Source: 66-474 sp044464225 (lineage in GTDB: Bacteria; Pseudomonadota; Gammaproteobacteria; Xanthomonadales; Rhodanobacteraceae). From it: 64,000 nt of DNA. Position 1 is the first letter of the stretch, and the number at the start of each line of letters is the position of its first letter. Positions 43,843 to 58,461 of this stretch are shown here, piece after piece. Both the position numbers and the translations under genes were made by a program. Below the pieces are notes generated by a model. The model saw nothing but the letters and a program-made list of their open reading frames with translations, ran no database searches and had not been told where the DNA came from. The stretch covers positions 164,742 to 228,741 of the forward strand of contig JBIQLN010000003.1 of NCBI GenBank assembly GCA_044464225.1, given 5' to 3'.

Positions 43843-44967
43843 TCAGCGCGGCGCCGCCAGCAGCTTGAGCCCGGAAGCGGCTTCATGGTGCGGCCACCGT
43901 TGCACGAAGCCGTTGGCGAGGTGCCAGGCGAGTTCGTGCATGCCGATCCGGGACGCGGCTTTCGCGAGCGCGGCGGTGTGGGCGGGATCGACCGGAAGGA
44001 ATCCCGGCTCGATTTCACGACACTCCTGCACCACGCCCAGCGCGCGTCGCTCGTCGCCGCTGGCACACAGCTGCGCAATCCATGTTTGCCCGTGACCGAG
44101 GAGCAGGTCGTCGCGGTGCAACCGACGCAGCAGGGCCCGGAACCGGCGGTGCACTTCCGCGGGGGCGAGGCGTTCGCGGATCCGGTCGCGCAGCCGGATG
44201 GCGGCTTCTTCGGGATCATCCTGGGCCAGCGCGTCGCAGGTGGCCAGCAGGTCGTCGTCGTCGGTCGCACCCAGTCGAGCGGCGATTTCAGGTGCCTCCG
44301 GATTCATGCCCAGACGTTCGCGATAGTGCCAGATCAGCACGCCCATCCAGTGGAAATCCAGGATCACGAGCCAGCTGCAGATCAGGCCGAAGATCGGCAG
44401 CGACAGGATCCTCGGCAAATGTGCGATGCCTTCGCGCGCGATCAGGATGCAAGCCACCAGCAGGGCATTCGCCACGACCGGTATGAGGTAGGCGGCGCCG
44501 AAACGCGCGACGACCTGCAGCCAGGTGAGCGGATTGAGTGCCACCGCGATGTCGCCGTCGAACGCCAGCGACATGTCCATCGCCGGCAGCAGCAACGCGG
44601 CGACGAGCAGCGCCAGCCACAGCCCGCCTGGCGCGAATGTCGCGACCGCGGCGCAAGCCAGGATCGTCGCGACGTGCAGCATGAGAATGCCGCGCGGGTT
44701 GCCGGCGCGGCCTTCCAGTTGGACTTCCGGCGGGTCGTCATAGCCATCAGCGGTCTGCACCATGCAGTCGATCGCGTAGCGCCAGGTGGCGATCCACACC
44801 GCCAGCGCGGCGCCCAGGCCCACGACGCTCGGCAGCAGCACGGCATAGTGGCACAAGGCCAGCGTGATGCACGCGAACAGCGCGCCGCCTCGCAACGGAT
44901 ATTGCAGGCCCCGCAGCAGGCGCCCGGCGAGCGGCATATCCTCGATCGCGGTGCGAACAGGCGGCAT
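43843..44967 (-). CDS. Membrane protein with soluble helical C-terminus
   Basis: The 374-residue product has about five hydrophobic segments (LRGGALFACITLALCHYAVLLPSVVGLGAALAVWIA; MLHVATILACAAVATF; LWLALLVAALLLPAMDMSL; YLIPVVANALLVACILIA; GLICSWLVILDFHWMGVLIW), then a soluble C-terminal part (TDDDDLLATCDALAQDDPEEAAIRLRDRIRE, VHRRFRALLRRLHRDDLLLGHGQTWIAQL) which looks TPR-like. I do not recognise the family. Gaps of 10 bp to the HerA-like gene and 1 bp to greB indicate an operon. Confidence 0.65.
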   Translation of the reverse strand: MPPVRTAIEDMPLAGRLLRGLQYPLRGGALFACITLALCHYAVLLPSVVGLGAALAVWIATWRYAIDCMVQTADGYDDPPEVQLEGRAGNPRGILMLHVATILACAAVATFAPGGLWLALLVAALLLPAMDMSLAFDGDIAVALNPLTWLQVVARFGAAYLIPVVANALLVACILIAREGIAHLPRILSLPIFGLICSWLVILDFHWMGVLIWHYRERLGMNPEAPEIAARLGATDDDDLLATCDALAQDDPEEAAIRLRDRIRERLAPAEVHRRFRALLRRLHRDDLLLGHGQTWIAQLCASGDERRALGVVQECREIEPGFLPVDPAHTAALAKAASRIGMHELAWHLANGFVQRWPHHEAASGLKLLAAPR

Positions 44968-44977
44968 CGCGTGCGTC

Positions 44978-46483
44978 TCAGCGCCGTCCGCCGAAGATGC
45001 CGCCCAGCACGCCGCGCAGGATCTGACGGCCTAGCTGGCTGCCCATGGTGCGCACGGTCTGCTTGGCCATGGTTTCGAGCATGCCCTGGCGGCGCTTGGT
45101 GCCGAAGATCGCGTCGTGCATCGCGCCGCCCCACGCGGAACCTTGCGGCGCTTTCGCCGCTTGCTGCTTGGCGGCCTCGGTCGGGTTGTCCGCGGCCTTT
45201 TCGTCGGCGCGTTTCGCCAGCATTTCGGCGGCGGATTCGCGGTTGACGGGCGTGTCGTATTTGGGGCCGACCGGCGAGCGCGAACGGATCGTGGCACGTT
45301 CCTCGTCGGTGATCGGTCCGAGCCGGCAGGTCGGCGTCGAAACCAGCACGCGTTCGACCGGCGTCGGTACGCCCTTGTCGCGCAACGTGGAAGCCAGCGC
45401 TTCGCCCACGCCCATCGTGCCGATCGCCTGGGCCACATCCAGTTTCGGGTTCGGCGCGAAGGTTTCCGCCGCGGCCTTCACCGCCTTCTGGTCACGCGGC
45501 GTGAACGCGCGCAGCGCGTGCTGGATGCGGTTGCCCATCTGGCCCAGGATCACGTCGGGCACGTCGTCCGGATTCTGCGAACAGAAATACACGCCGACGC
45601 CCTTGGAACGAATCAGCCGCACCACCTGTTCCACCTTCTGTTGCAGCGCAGGCGGACAATCGTCGAACAACAGGTGCGCTTCGTCGAAGAAGAACACCAG
45701 CTTCGGCGTGTCCGGATCACCCACCTCCGGCAGTTGCTCGAAGAGTTCCGACAGCATCCACAACAGGAACGTGGAATAGAGCCGGGGTTTCAGGATCAAC
45801 TGGTCGGCGGCGAGGATGTTGATGACGCCGCGCCCGGACATGTCCTGGCGCATGATGTCCTTCAGGTCCAGCGCCGGCTCGCCGAAGAATTGCGCGCCGC
45901 CCTGCTGCTCCAGTTGCAGCAGCGCGCGTTGCACGGCGCCGAGGCTGGACTTGCCGACCAGGCCATAGTGTTGCGAGACGTCCTTGGCATTGTCGCCGAC
46001 GTAATTCAGCAGCGCGCGCAGGTCGTCCAGATCCAGCAGCAGCCAGCCGTTGTCGTCGGCCAGCTTGAACACGATTTCCAGGACACCTTCCTGGGTATCG
46101 TTCAACTCCAGCACGCGTGCGAGCAGCGTGGGACCCATCTCGGAAATCGTCGCGCGCACCGGCGAACCGAGCTTGCCGTACAAATCCCAGAACACCACCG
46201 GGTTGGCCTGCGGCTGCCAGGATTCCCCGATGCCGAGCTTTGCCAGCCGCGCCTTCAGCTTGTCGCCGGCAGGCGGGGCGGCTTGCGACATGCCGGCGAT
46301 GTCGCCCTTCACGTCCGCAAGGAACACCGGTGTCCCGCACCGCGAGAAGCCTTCCGCCAGCACCATCAGCGACACGGTCTTCCCGGTGCCGGTCGCGCCG
46401 GCGATCATGCCGTGGCGGTTGCCGAAGTGCGGCTCGAGTTCGACCGTGGTGGCTTCGCTTCTTCCGACCAGGATATCGTTCAC
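44978..46483 (-). CDS. DUF853 HerA-like ATPase (YjgR type)
   Basis: The 501-residue protein has a Walker A GATGTGKT in RHGMIAGATGTGKTVSLMVLAEGF, Walker B LVFFFDEAHLLFDD, and a HerA-type arginine region in FCSQNPDDVPDVILGQMGNRIQHALRAFTPRDQKAVKAAAETF. It is DUF853, a HerA/FtsK-superfamily ATPase typified by YjgR. The function is unknown; a hexameric DNA translocase or membrane-linked motor is possible. A basic, glycine-rich C-terminus (QLGRQILRGVLGGIFGGRR) is typical. First gene of its operon. Confidence 0.85.
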   Translation of the reverse strand: MNDILVGRSEATTVELEPHFGNRHGMIAGATGTGKTVSLMVLAEGFSRCGTPVFLADVKGDIAGMSQAAPPAGDKLKARLAKLGIGESWQPQANPVVFWDLYGKLGSPVRATISEMGPTLLARVLELNDTQEGVLEIVFKLADDNGWLLLDLDDLRALLNYVGDNAKDVSQHYGLVGKSSLGAVQRALLQLEQQGGAQFFGEPALDLKDIMRQDMSGRGVINILAADQLILKPRLYSTFLLWMLSELFEQLPEVGDPDTPKLVFFFDEAHLLFDDCPPALQQKVEQVVRLIRSKGVGVYFCSQNPDDVPDVILGQMGNRIQHALRAFTPRDQKAVKAAAETFAPNPKLDVAQAIGTMGVGEALASTLRDKGVPTPVERVLVSTPTCRLGPITDEERATIRSRSPVGPKYDTPVNRESAAEMLAKRADEKAADNPTEAAKQQAAKAPQGSAWGGAMHDAIFGTKRRQGMLETMAKQTVRTMGSQLGRQILRGVLGGIFGGRR

Positions 46484-46598
46484 GCAGCCTCCGATTCGCC
46501 GGATGTGACGGACTTGGGATTGTATGCGTGCATTTTGCCTTGAGTCGCCCGACGCGACGCGTTAGGGTTTCATCGTTGTCGGGTGATCGGGTGTTTTC

Positions 46599-48080
46599 AT
46601 GATGTGGCGGCGTTCGGGCTGGATCGCGTGTGCATGCGCGTGGGGGTTGATGGCGGGTTGTGCGCAGACACCGCCCCGGGGCGACGGTTCCCCGTCGGAC
46701 TTGAACGGACTGTACGCGCAGCTCGATCGCGCCAGCGTCGAATACGACCAGGCGCTGCAACAGGCGCGACGGGGCGACAACGCCCAATCGCAGAAGACGC
46801 TGGAAAACGCGCTGGACGCGATGCGCAGCGCCTCGGACGCGTGCGTCAACACCGACGGTTGCGATGCCCAGCGGTTTCTTTCGGCCTACGATCGTGCGTT
46901 GCGCCTGAAGGACGGCAGCTTCCTCGGCACCGAGAACGACGACCAGGGGCTGGACACCGACGACCAGAGTACGCCCGGCACCGATGCCGGCGTATTGACG
47001 ACAATGCCCGAAGCGCAGCGCACGGTGCAGTTGCTGCACGATCACAAGCTTTCCGATCTCGTCGCCACCAATGGCACGGTCCAGGCCGCGCTGCAGGTGT
47101 GGCTGACGCGCTTGCGGCCCAATCTCATCCGCGCGTACGTCGACTACCAGTACCTGCGCTTCCAGATGGAGCCTGCGTTCCAGCAGGCCGGCCTGCCGGA
47201 GGCGATCCTGTTCGGATTGGTCGCCAAGGAATCCGGGGGCAACGTGCACGCGGTGTCGCGATCGGGCGCGGCAGGCCCATTGCAGTTCATGCCGGCGACG
47301 GGTTCGCGCTTCGGCTTGAACACCATCAACGGATTCGACCAGCGCTTCGATCCGACCATGTCCGCGCAGGCGACCGCGGCGTATTTCAACGAGCAGATGG
47401 CGCGGCTCAACGACAATCTCGCTTTGGTGCTGGCGGCCTACAACGGCGGCGAAGGCCGCATGGGGCGGCTGGTCGGCAGCCAATCCGACGCGAATTTCTG
47501 GGATCCCGGCATCTACTTCTCGCTGTCCGCGGAAACCCGCGATTACGTGCCGATGGTGCTGGCCGCCGCGTGGCTGTTCCTGCATCCCGATCGTTACAAC
47601 CTTCGTTTCCCCAAGGTGGACGGCGTGCCCGGCCACGTCGAACTCGCGAGGGCCGCGTCGCTGAACGAACTCTCCGTCTGTCTCGGCAATGAGGGCGATG
47701 CGCACTACGGCTGGTATCGCACGTTGCGCAATCTCAATCCGCAGATGGATCCGTCGCAGGTGCAGCCTCAGGGCACCCGCGTCAATCTGCCCAGGCTCCT
47801 GCAGAACGTCTACAAGCAATCCTGCACCAGCGGGAAATGGGTTGCGCTGGCCGACCAGTTGCAGAACGCGCAACTCCCCGCAGCGCTGGCCAAAGCCAAG
47901 GCCGATCCACCGTCGAGACGGACCCGGCATTACACGGTACGCAAGGGCGACACCCTTTACGCGATTGCGCGCCGCTTCGACTGCGACAATGTGCGTGACC
48001 TGGTGCGCAGCAACCGCCTGCACTCGGCCGGCGATCTCCAGATCGGCAAGCGGCTGCAATTGGTGGGGTGCAAGCGCTGA
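46599..48080 (+). CDS. Membrane-bound lytic murein transglycosylase (MltD-like)
   Basis: The 493-residue protein has a lipoprotein signal (LMAGC, Cys21), an N-terminal helical domain, an SLT domain with catalytic Glu211 (LFGLVAKESGGNVHAVSRSGAAGPLQFMPATG) and AAYNGGEGRMGR, and a LysM domain (HYTVRKGDTLYAIARRF, residues 447-491). It cleaves peptidoglycan with formation of anhydromuropeptides at the outer membrane. LysM count is one, fewer than E. coli MltD. Divergent from the HerA-like operon; a hairpin terminator follows. Confidence 0.87.
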   Translation: MMWRRSGWIACACAWGLMAGCAQTPPRGDGSPSDLNGLYAQLDRASVEYDQALQQARRGDNAQSQKTLENALDAMRSASDACVNTDGCDAQRFLSAYDRALRLKDGSFLGTENDDQGLDTDDQSTPGTDAGVLTTMPEAQRTVQLLHDHKLSDLVATNGTVQAALQVWLTRLRPNLIRAYVDYQYLRFQMEPAFQQAGLPEAILFGLVAKESGGNVHAVSRSGAAGPLQFMPATGSRFGLNTINGFDQRFDPTMSAQATAAYFNEQMARLNDNLALVLAAYNGGEGRMGRLVGSQSDANFWDPGIYFSLSAETRDYVPMVLAAAWLFLHPDRYNLRFPKVDGVPGHVELARAASLNELSVCLGNEGDAHYGWYRTLRNLNPQMDPSQVQPQGTRVNLPRLLQNVYKQSCTSGKWVALADQLQNAQLPAALAKAKADPPSRRTRHYTVRKGDTLYAIARRFDCDNVRDLVRSNRLHSAGDLQIGKRLQLVGCKR

Positions 48081-48457
48081 CGAATCGCGCGTCCACGGGC
48101 GGCATGCACGAGGGGCCGAATGGCCCCTTTGTCGTTCGGGCCCGCGCAAAGGAGAAGTTTTCCGCGGTCGAGTGACACCCGGGGAACGCTTGTCCACCAG
48201 GTAGGCCGCCCGCCTGCCGGCGGCACGGGGCAAGCCCGCTTCCCCCGCCTCGCCACGCCGGAACGGGCCCATCCTGCAAAGCTCGCGGAATCGGAGCATG
48301 ATGCAGTCTTTTTATGCACCATTCCGCGGTTCGCGCAATCACGGGGCGCAGCCTCCCGGGGCCTGCACGCCGTCTGGTCGATACATGCGCTTGACGCGGG
48401 TTCCGCTTCCATGGCTGCCCGGTCGCGTTCGCGGCCGTCTCCCCTCTGGAGATCACC
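48081..48457. other. 377-bp intergenic region before poly-HAMP kinase
   Basis: It holds a terminator-like hairpin at 48111-48130 and little else. An open frame runs through it on both strands but shows no domain, so no gene is claimed. The kinase promoter probably lies here; a candidate TGCAGTCTTTTTATG at 48302 looks AT-rich, but no clear -35/-10 pair is seen. The ribosome site CTGGAGATCACC directly precedes the kinase ATG. Confidence 0.4.
48111..48130 (+). terminator. Hairpin terminator after MltD-like gene
   Basis: AGGGGCC and GGCCCCT pair around the loop GAAT, followed by TT and then GTCG, 31 bases after the transglycosylase stop. The T-run is short. Confidence 0.65.
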
Positions 48458-54159
<5,702 letters not shown>

Positions 54160-54160
<1 letters not shown>

Positions 54161-55929
54161 TGAAAGGCGCTACTGCCCACGGCGAACCCGCCAACGTCCT
54201 GCTGGTCGACGACAATCCCGCGCGCCTCCTGAGTTACCGCACGGTGCTGGAGCCGCTCGGCGAACGGCTGGTCGAGGCCACGTCCGGTACCGAAGCGTTG
54301 CGCGCCGTGATGAACAACGACTTCGCGGTGATCGTGCTGGACGTGAACATGCCGGACATGGACGGTTTCGAGACCGCCAGCCTGATCCACCAGCACCCGC
54401 GCTTCGAGAAGACGCCGATCATCTTCGTCTCGGCGGTCAACGTCAGCGACATGGATCGTTTGCAGGGCTACAAGCTGGGGGCGGTCGACTACGTGATGGT
54501 CCCGATCATCCCGGAGATCCTGCGGGGCAAGGTCGCGGTACTGGCCGAGTTGTTCCGCAAGCGGTGCGAACTCCAGCGGCTCAACGGGGAACTGGCCGAC
54601 GCCAATGCGCGCCTGGCGCGCAGCAATGAGGCGCTGCGCATCGAGCGCGAGCGTGAAGTGCACAAACTCAACCAGGCGCTGACCGACAGCAACGTGAAAC
54701 TGGCTGCGAGCAACCGCGAACTCAAGCAGGAAATCGACGAGCGTTGCCGCATCGAGGAACGGCTGCGCGAGGCGGACCGGCGCAAGGACGAGTTCCTGGC
54801 CACCCTGGCGCACGAATTGCGCAATCCCCTCGCGCCGATCCAGAGCGCGTTGAACGTGTACCGGCTCGGGCACGGCGTGGCAGGCGCGGAAGGCGGCATG
54901 TTCTACCAGATCTTCGAGCGCCAGACCCGCCTGCTCGTGCACATGGTCGACGACCTGCTGGACGTCTCGCGGATTACCCGCGGGCGGCTGCAGTTGCGGA
55001 TCGAACGCACGTCGCTCGGCGACATCCTTGCTGCCGCGATCGAGACTGCGCAGCCGTTGATCGACGAGGGCCAGCACCGACTGGAGGTGCACCTGCCGCC
55101 GCAGCCGGTGCACCTCGACGCCGATCCGCACCGTTTGACCCAGGTGTTCGGAAACCTGCTCAACAATGCCTGCAAGTTTTCCGATCCGGACAGCGCGATC
55201 ATGGTGCGTGCAAGGACCGACGGGGGATCGGTGGCCATCGATATCCGCGATAGCGGCATCGGCCTGACCGAGCAGCAGGTGCGCTTCATTTTCGACCTGT
55301 TCGCGCAGGCGGACACTTCGCTGGAGCGTCCGCACAGCGGGCTGGGCATCGGCCTGACGCTGTCGCAAAGACTGGTGGAGTTGCACGGCGGCCAGATCCG
55401 GGCCAGCAGCGACGGCCTCGGCACCGGCAGCACCTTCACGGTGACGCTGCCGATCGTCGTCCCCGATGCGACCTCGGCCGAAGAGCCCGCACCTGCGCCG
55501 GCAGAGGCAACGATGGGCAGCCTGCGGATCATGGTGGTGGATGACAATCGCGATTCCGCCGACATGCTGGCGATGTCGCTGCAGATCATGGGCCACCAGG
55601 TGCGCGCCGTGTACTCGCCGCTGGGGGTGACCCAGGCCTGCGCCGATTTCGAGCCGGAGCTGATGATCATCGACATCGGGATGCCCCAGCTCAACGGTCT
55701 TGCGCTGGCCGAACGCTTGCGCGCATGCGCGTGGCGTGGCCGCCCGCCGAGGCTGGTTGCCTTGACCGGCTGGGGCCAGGCCGAGGACCGCAAGCGTTCC
55801 CTGGCCGCGGGTTTTGCCGATCACCTGGTCAAGCCGGCCAAACTCGCCACCATCGAGCGGGTCTGCCGCGAAACATGGGCCGCGCGCGAAGCCCAGCGCG
55901 GCCAGGTTGCAGCGCGGCAACCCGATTAG
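54160..55929 (+). CDS. REC-histidine kinase-REC protein
   Basis: The 589-residue protein has receiver 1 (phosphoacceptor Asp61 in VIVLDVNMPDM), a coiled coil (residues 130-205), HisKA with His218 in TLAHELRNPLAP, HATPase (NLLNNACKFSDPDSAI, HSGLGIGLTLSQRLV) and receiver 2 (Asp505 in LMIIDIGMPQL). It has no sensor or membrane segment and so probably takes its input through receiver 1, presumably from the upstream poly-HAMP kinase. The start ATG overlaps the upstream stop in TGATG. No DNA-binding domain is present; the output is unknown. Confidence 0.9.
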
Positions 55930-55956
55930 CCATCGCGCCCGAACTGCGGCTGCTCC

Positions 55957-56010
55957 AGAAACGCAAAACGCCCGCCAGGGCGTTCGACATTCGGGCGGAG
56001 CGGGTGGGAT
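55957..56010. repeat. Terminator hairpin plus tRNA-Ser 3'-end-like sequence
   Basis: AGAAACGCAAAACGCCC with loop GCCA and GGGCGTT forms a stem at 55967-55984, followed by GGCGGAGCGGGTGGGAT (55994-56010), which resembles the 3' end of the tRNA-Ser gene at 63861. The same order and first 17 bases occur at 63649. It follows the REC-kinase stop and may terminate it. Confidence 0.55.
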
Positions 56011-56028
56011 CGTCGGTGATGTAGTCTG

Positions 56029-56058
56029 GCCGGTGCCGGTGCCGGCGCCGGCGCCGGC
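56029..56058. repeat. Hexanucleotide microsatellite GCCGGY x5
   Basis: Five copies of GCCGGT or GCCGGC in a row, 66 bp before the hydrolase-OsmC start. It could vary in copy number by slippage. Confidence 0.7.
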
Positions 56059-56123
56059 GCAAGGCGGACCACCCTGCAGCGGGTTGCCTTGCCGTCTGCG
56101 TCCCACACGAACAAGGTCAGGCC

Positions 56124-57365
56124 ATGCCAAATCCCCCCAGCAGTCAGCGGCTCGAATTCACGGGTCATTCCGGCGCAACGCTGGCCGCACGCCTGGACCT
56201 GCCGGGCGGGGAGATCCGTGCCTGGGCGCTGTTCGCGCACTGCTTCACCTGCTCGAAGGACCTGCTGGCGGCGCGCCGCATCGCCGCCGAACTCGCACGC
56301 GAAGGCATCGCGGTGATGCGTTTCGATTTCACGGGGCTCGGTTCCAGCAAAGGTGAATTCGCCTCCACGAACTTTTCCTCCAACGTAGCCGACCTGCTTG
56401 CCGCCGCCGAGTACCTGCGCGCCCATTACGCGGCGCCTGCCATCCTCGTCGGGCACTCGCTGGGCGGCGCGGCCATGCTGGCGGTCGCGCGATCGATTCC
56501 CGAAGCGAAAGCGGTCGTCACGATCGGCGCGCCGTCCGATACGCGCAGCGTCCTGAAGCAGTTCGGAACCAGCATCGAAGCCATCGAGGCGAACGGAGCA
56601 GCCGAGGTCGAACTTTCCGGGCGCAAATTCACGATCAGGAAGCAGTTCGTCGACGACGTGCGCGCGCAAACACTCGCCGAGTCCATCGCGACGATGCGCA
56701 AGGCGTTGCTGGTGATGCATTCTCCGCTCGACGAGGTGGTCGGCATCGATCATGCGACCGCGATTTTCCGGGCTGCCAGGCACCCCAAGAGTTTCGTGTC
56801 GCTCGACACCGCGGATCACCTGTTGACCAAGGCCGCCGATGCGGACTATGCGGCGAAGGTGATCGCGGGCTGGGCCGCCCGCTACGTCGGGGCTCGTGTC
56901 GCACGGCAGGTGGAGCCGGTCACCTCGGTGCGGGTGTCGGAAACCGGCGAGGGCCGTTACCAGAACACGGTACAAGCCGGTTCATGGCGAGCGTTCGCCG
57001 ATGAGCCCGAAAGCTTGGGCGGCCTGGGGTCGGGGCCATCGCCGTACGATTTCCTTGCCATCGCGCTGGGCGCCTGCACGTCGATCACATTGCGCATGTA
57101 TGCCGAGCACAAACGGCTCGCACTCGGGCGAATCCGGGTCGATGTTGCGCATGCGAAGGTGCATGCGAAGGATTGTGCGGAGTGCACCGAGGACGAACGC
57201 GCGGCCAACGCGCGGATCGACCGCTTCGAGCGCGTGCTTTCGCTGGATGGGGAGATCCCGGACGAAGTCCGGGAGAGGCTTCTCGCGATCGCCGACAAGT
57301 GTCCCGTGCACCGCACCCTCGAGGCCGGTGCCAAGGTGGTGACCAGGATCGCGAGCCCGGATTGA
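56124..57365 (+). CDS. Alpha/beta hydrolase-OsmC fusion protein
   Basis: The 413-residue protein joins an alpha/beta hydrolase (residues 1-255; ALFAHCFTCSKDLLAARRIAAELAREG, Ser in VGHSLGGAAML, Asp in SPLDEVV and His in TADHLLTK) to an OsmC domain (about 270-413). The OsmC half has the peroxidatic Cys in ALGACTSITLRMYAEHK and the resolving Cys in ADKCPVHRTLE. The fusion is known in proteobacteria and is linked to organic-peroxide defence; the hydrolase substrate is unknown. Start ATG 56124 lies 66 bp after the hexamer repeat. Confidence 0.9.
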   Translation: MPNPPSSQRLEFTGHSGATLAARLDLPGGEIRAWALFAHCFTCSKDLLAARRIAAELAREGIAVMRFDFTGLGSSKGEFASTNFSSNVADLLAAAEYLRAHYAAPAILVGHSLGGAAMLAVARSIPEAKAVVTIGAPSDTRSVLKQFGTSIEAIEANGAAEVELSGRKFTIRKQFVDDVRAQTLAESIATMRKALLVMHSPLDEVVGIDHATAIFRAARHPKSFVSLDTADHLLTKAADADYAAKVIAGWAARYVGARVARQVEPVTSVRVSETGEGRYQNTVQAGSWRAFADEPESLGGLGSGPSPYDFLAIALGACTSITLRMYAEHKRLALGRIRVDVAHAKVHAKDCAECTEDERAANARIDRFERVLSLDGEIPDEVRERLLAIADKCPVHRTLEAGAKVVTRIASPD

Positions 57366-57567
57366 TGGTTGCCGGCGCCTGGCCCGCACAGGGCGTTCGC
57401 ATCACGCTCGCATCGAGCGCAGGATTCAAGCCGGGGCGGAGTCGGGCCGCACCTCCTCTTCATCGTCGGCTGTGGGTTTGCACGGCCCAACTCCACGAGG
57501 AGCCGGCTCTGGTAACGTGGACTCGCACGGATGCTGTCCCCGGACGGCGAATTGCAGGAGCAGTGCC

Positions 57568-58269
57568 ATGAGCAAACCGGTTTGTGTGGTCGTGGGTGTC
57601 GGCGAGGGCAATGGCGCGGCGCTCGCACGGGCGTTTTCGAACCAGGGCATGGCGGTCGCGCTGCTGGCGCGTGGAACCAAATTCACGTCGCAGCTCGCGA
57701 GCGAGCTTCCGGATAGCCGGGCGTACGCGTGCGACGTGACCGATCCGGAATCGGTGCGGCAAAGCTTCGCGAGCATACGCACCGACCTGGGCGAACCGGC
57801 AACCGTCGTTTACAACGCCGGCTCCGGCGTGTGGGGCGACGTCGAGTCGATTGACCTGGACGGCTTCGAGTCCTCCTGGCGCGTCAACGCGTACGGCGCC
57901 CTCGCCGTGGGCCGGGAAGTCATCCCGGCCATGAAAGCCGCGGGCAGCGGCAACATCATCTTCATCGGTGCGACCGCCTCGAAGCGCGGCGGCGCGCGCA
58001 CGGCTGCTTTTGCGCCTGCCAAGGCCGCGCAGCGCAGCCTCGCCGAGTCGATGGCGCGCACGCTCTGGCCGCAGGGTATCCATGTGGCGCTGATCATGAT
58101 CGACGCGGTGGTGGACCTGCCGCGGACGCGCAAGAACATGCCGGACAAACCGGACGAGTTTTTCCTGAAGCCCGACGATATGGCCGCCAGCGCGGTGTGG
58201 CTCGCGAACCAGCCCCGCTCTGCCTGGACCTTCGAGATCGACGTGAGGCCGTTCGGCGAAAAATGGTGA
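57568..58269 (+). CDS. SDR-family protein with Phe in place of catalytic Tyr
   Basis: The 233-residue Rossmann protein starts SKPVCVVVGVGEGNGAALARAFS, with a GxxxGxG-like dinucleotide loop, and NAGSGVWG in the NAG position. The catalytic YxxxK motif of SDRs is FAPAK (GARTAAFAPAKAAQRSL): Tyr is replaced by Phe while Lys is kept. The usual Ser is in FIGATASKRGG. It may bind cofactor without the usual reduction, or be a distinct class. ATG at 57568 follows CAGGAG. It is monocistronic; a possible NTF2-like gene remnant lies convergent. Confidence 0.85.
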   Translation: MSKPVCVVVGVGEGNGAALARAFSNQGMAVALLARGTKFTSQLASELPDSRAYACDVTDPESVRQSFASIRTDLGEPATVVYNAGSGVWGDVESIDLDGFESSWRVNAYGALAVGREVIPAMKAAGSGNIIFIGATASKRGGARTAAFAPAKAAQRSLAESMARTLWPQGIHVALIMIDAVVDLPRTRKNMPDKPDEFFLKPDDMAASAVWLANQPRSAWTFEIDVRPFGEKW

Positions 58270-58274
58270 GTCGT

Positions 58275-58394
58275 GCATCTGCTGCCCTGGAATACCGAAG
58301 CCAAGGTATCCGCATCCCGGTTGTTCCACGCCTCGACGAGGACGGTGGTGACGCTCTCGGGGCGATCGAGCAGGCTGTAGATCATGATGCCCAC
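58275..58394 (-). pseudogene. Possible NTF2/SgcJ-like gene remnant
   Basis: Reading on the minus strand gives MGIMIYSLLDRPESVTTVLV then EAWNNRDADTLASVFQ, which resembles the N-terminus of SnoaL/SgcJ-type proteins. The sequence then runs antisense into the 3' end of the SDR gene, so the fold cannot be complete. The fragment covers roughly 40 residues. Confidence 0.35.
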
Positions 58395-58461
58395 CTTTCG
58401 GGTTCACCAGCTCAGTCATCATTCCTCGTCGAGATCGCTGAAGCTGGCGGCAAGGTGATCG

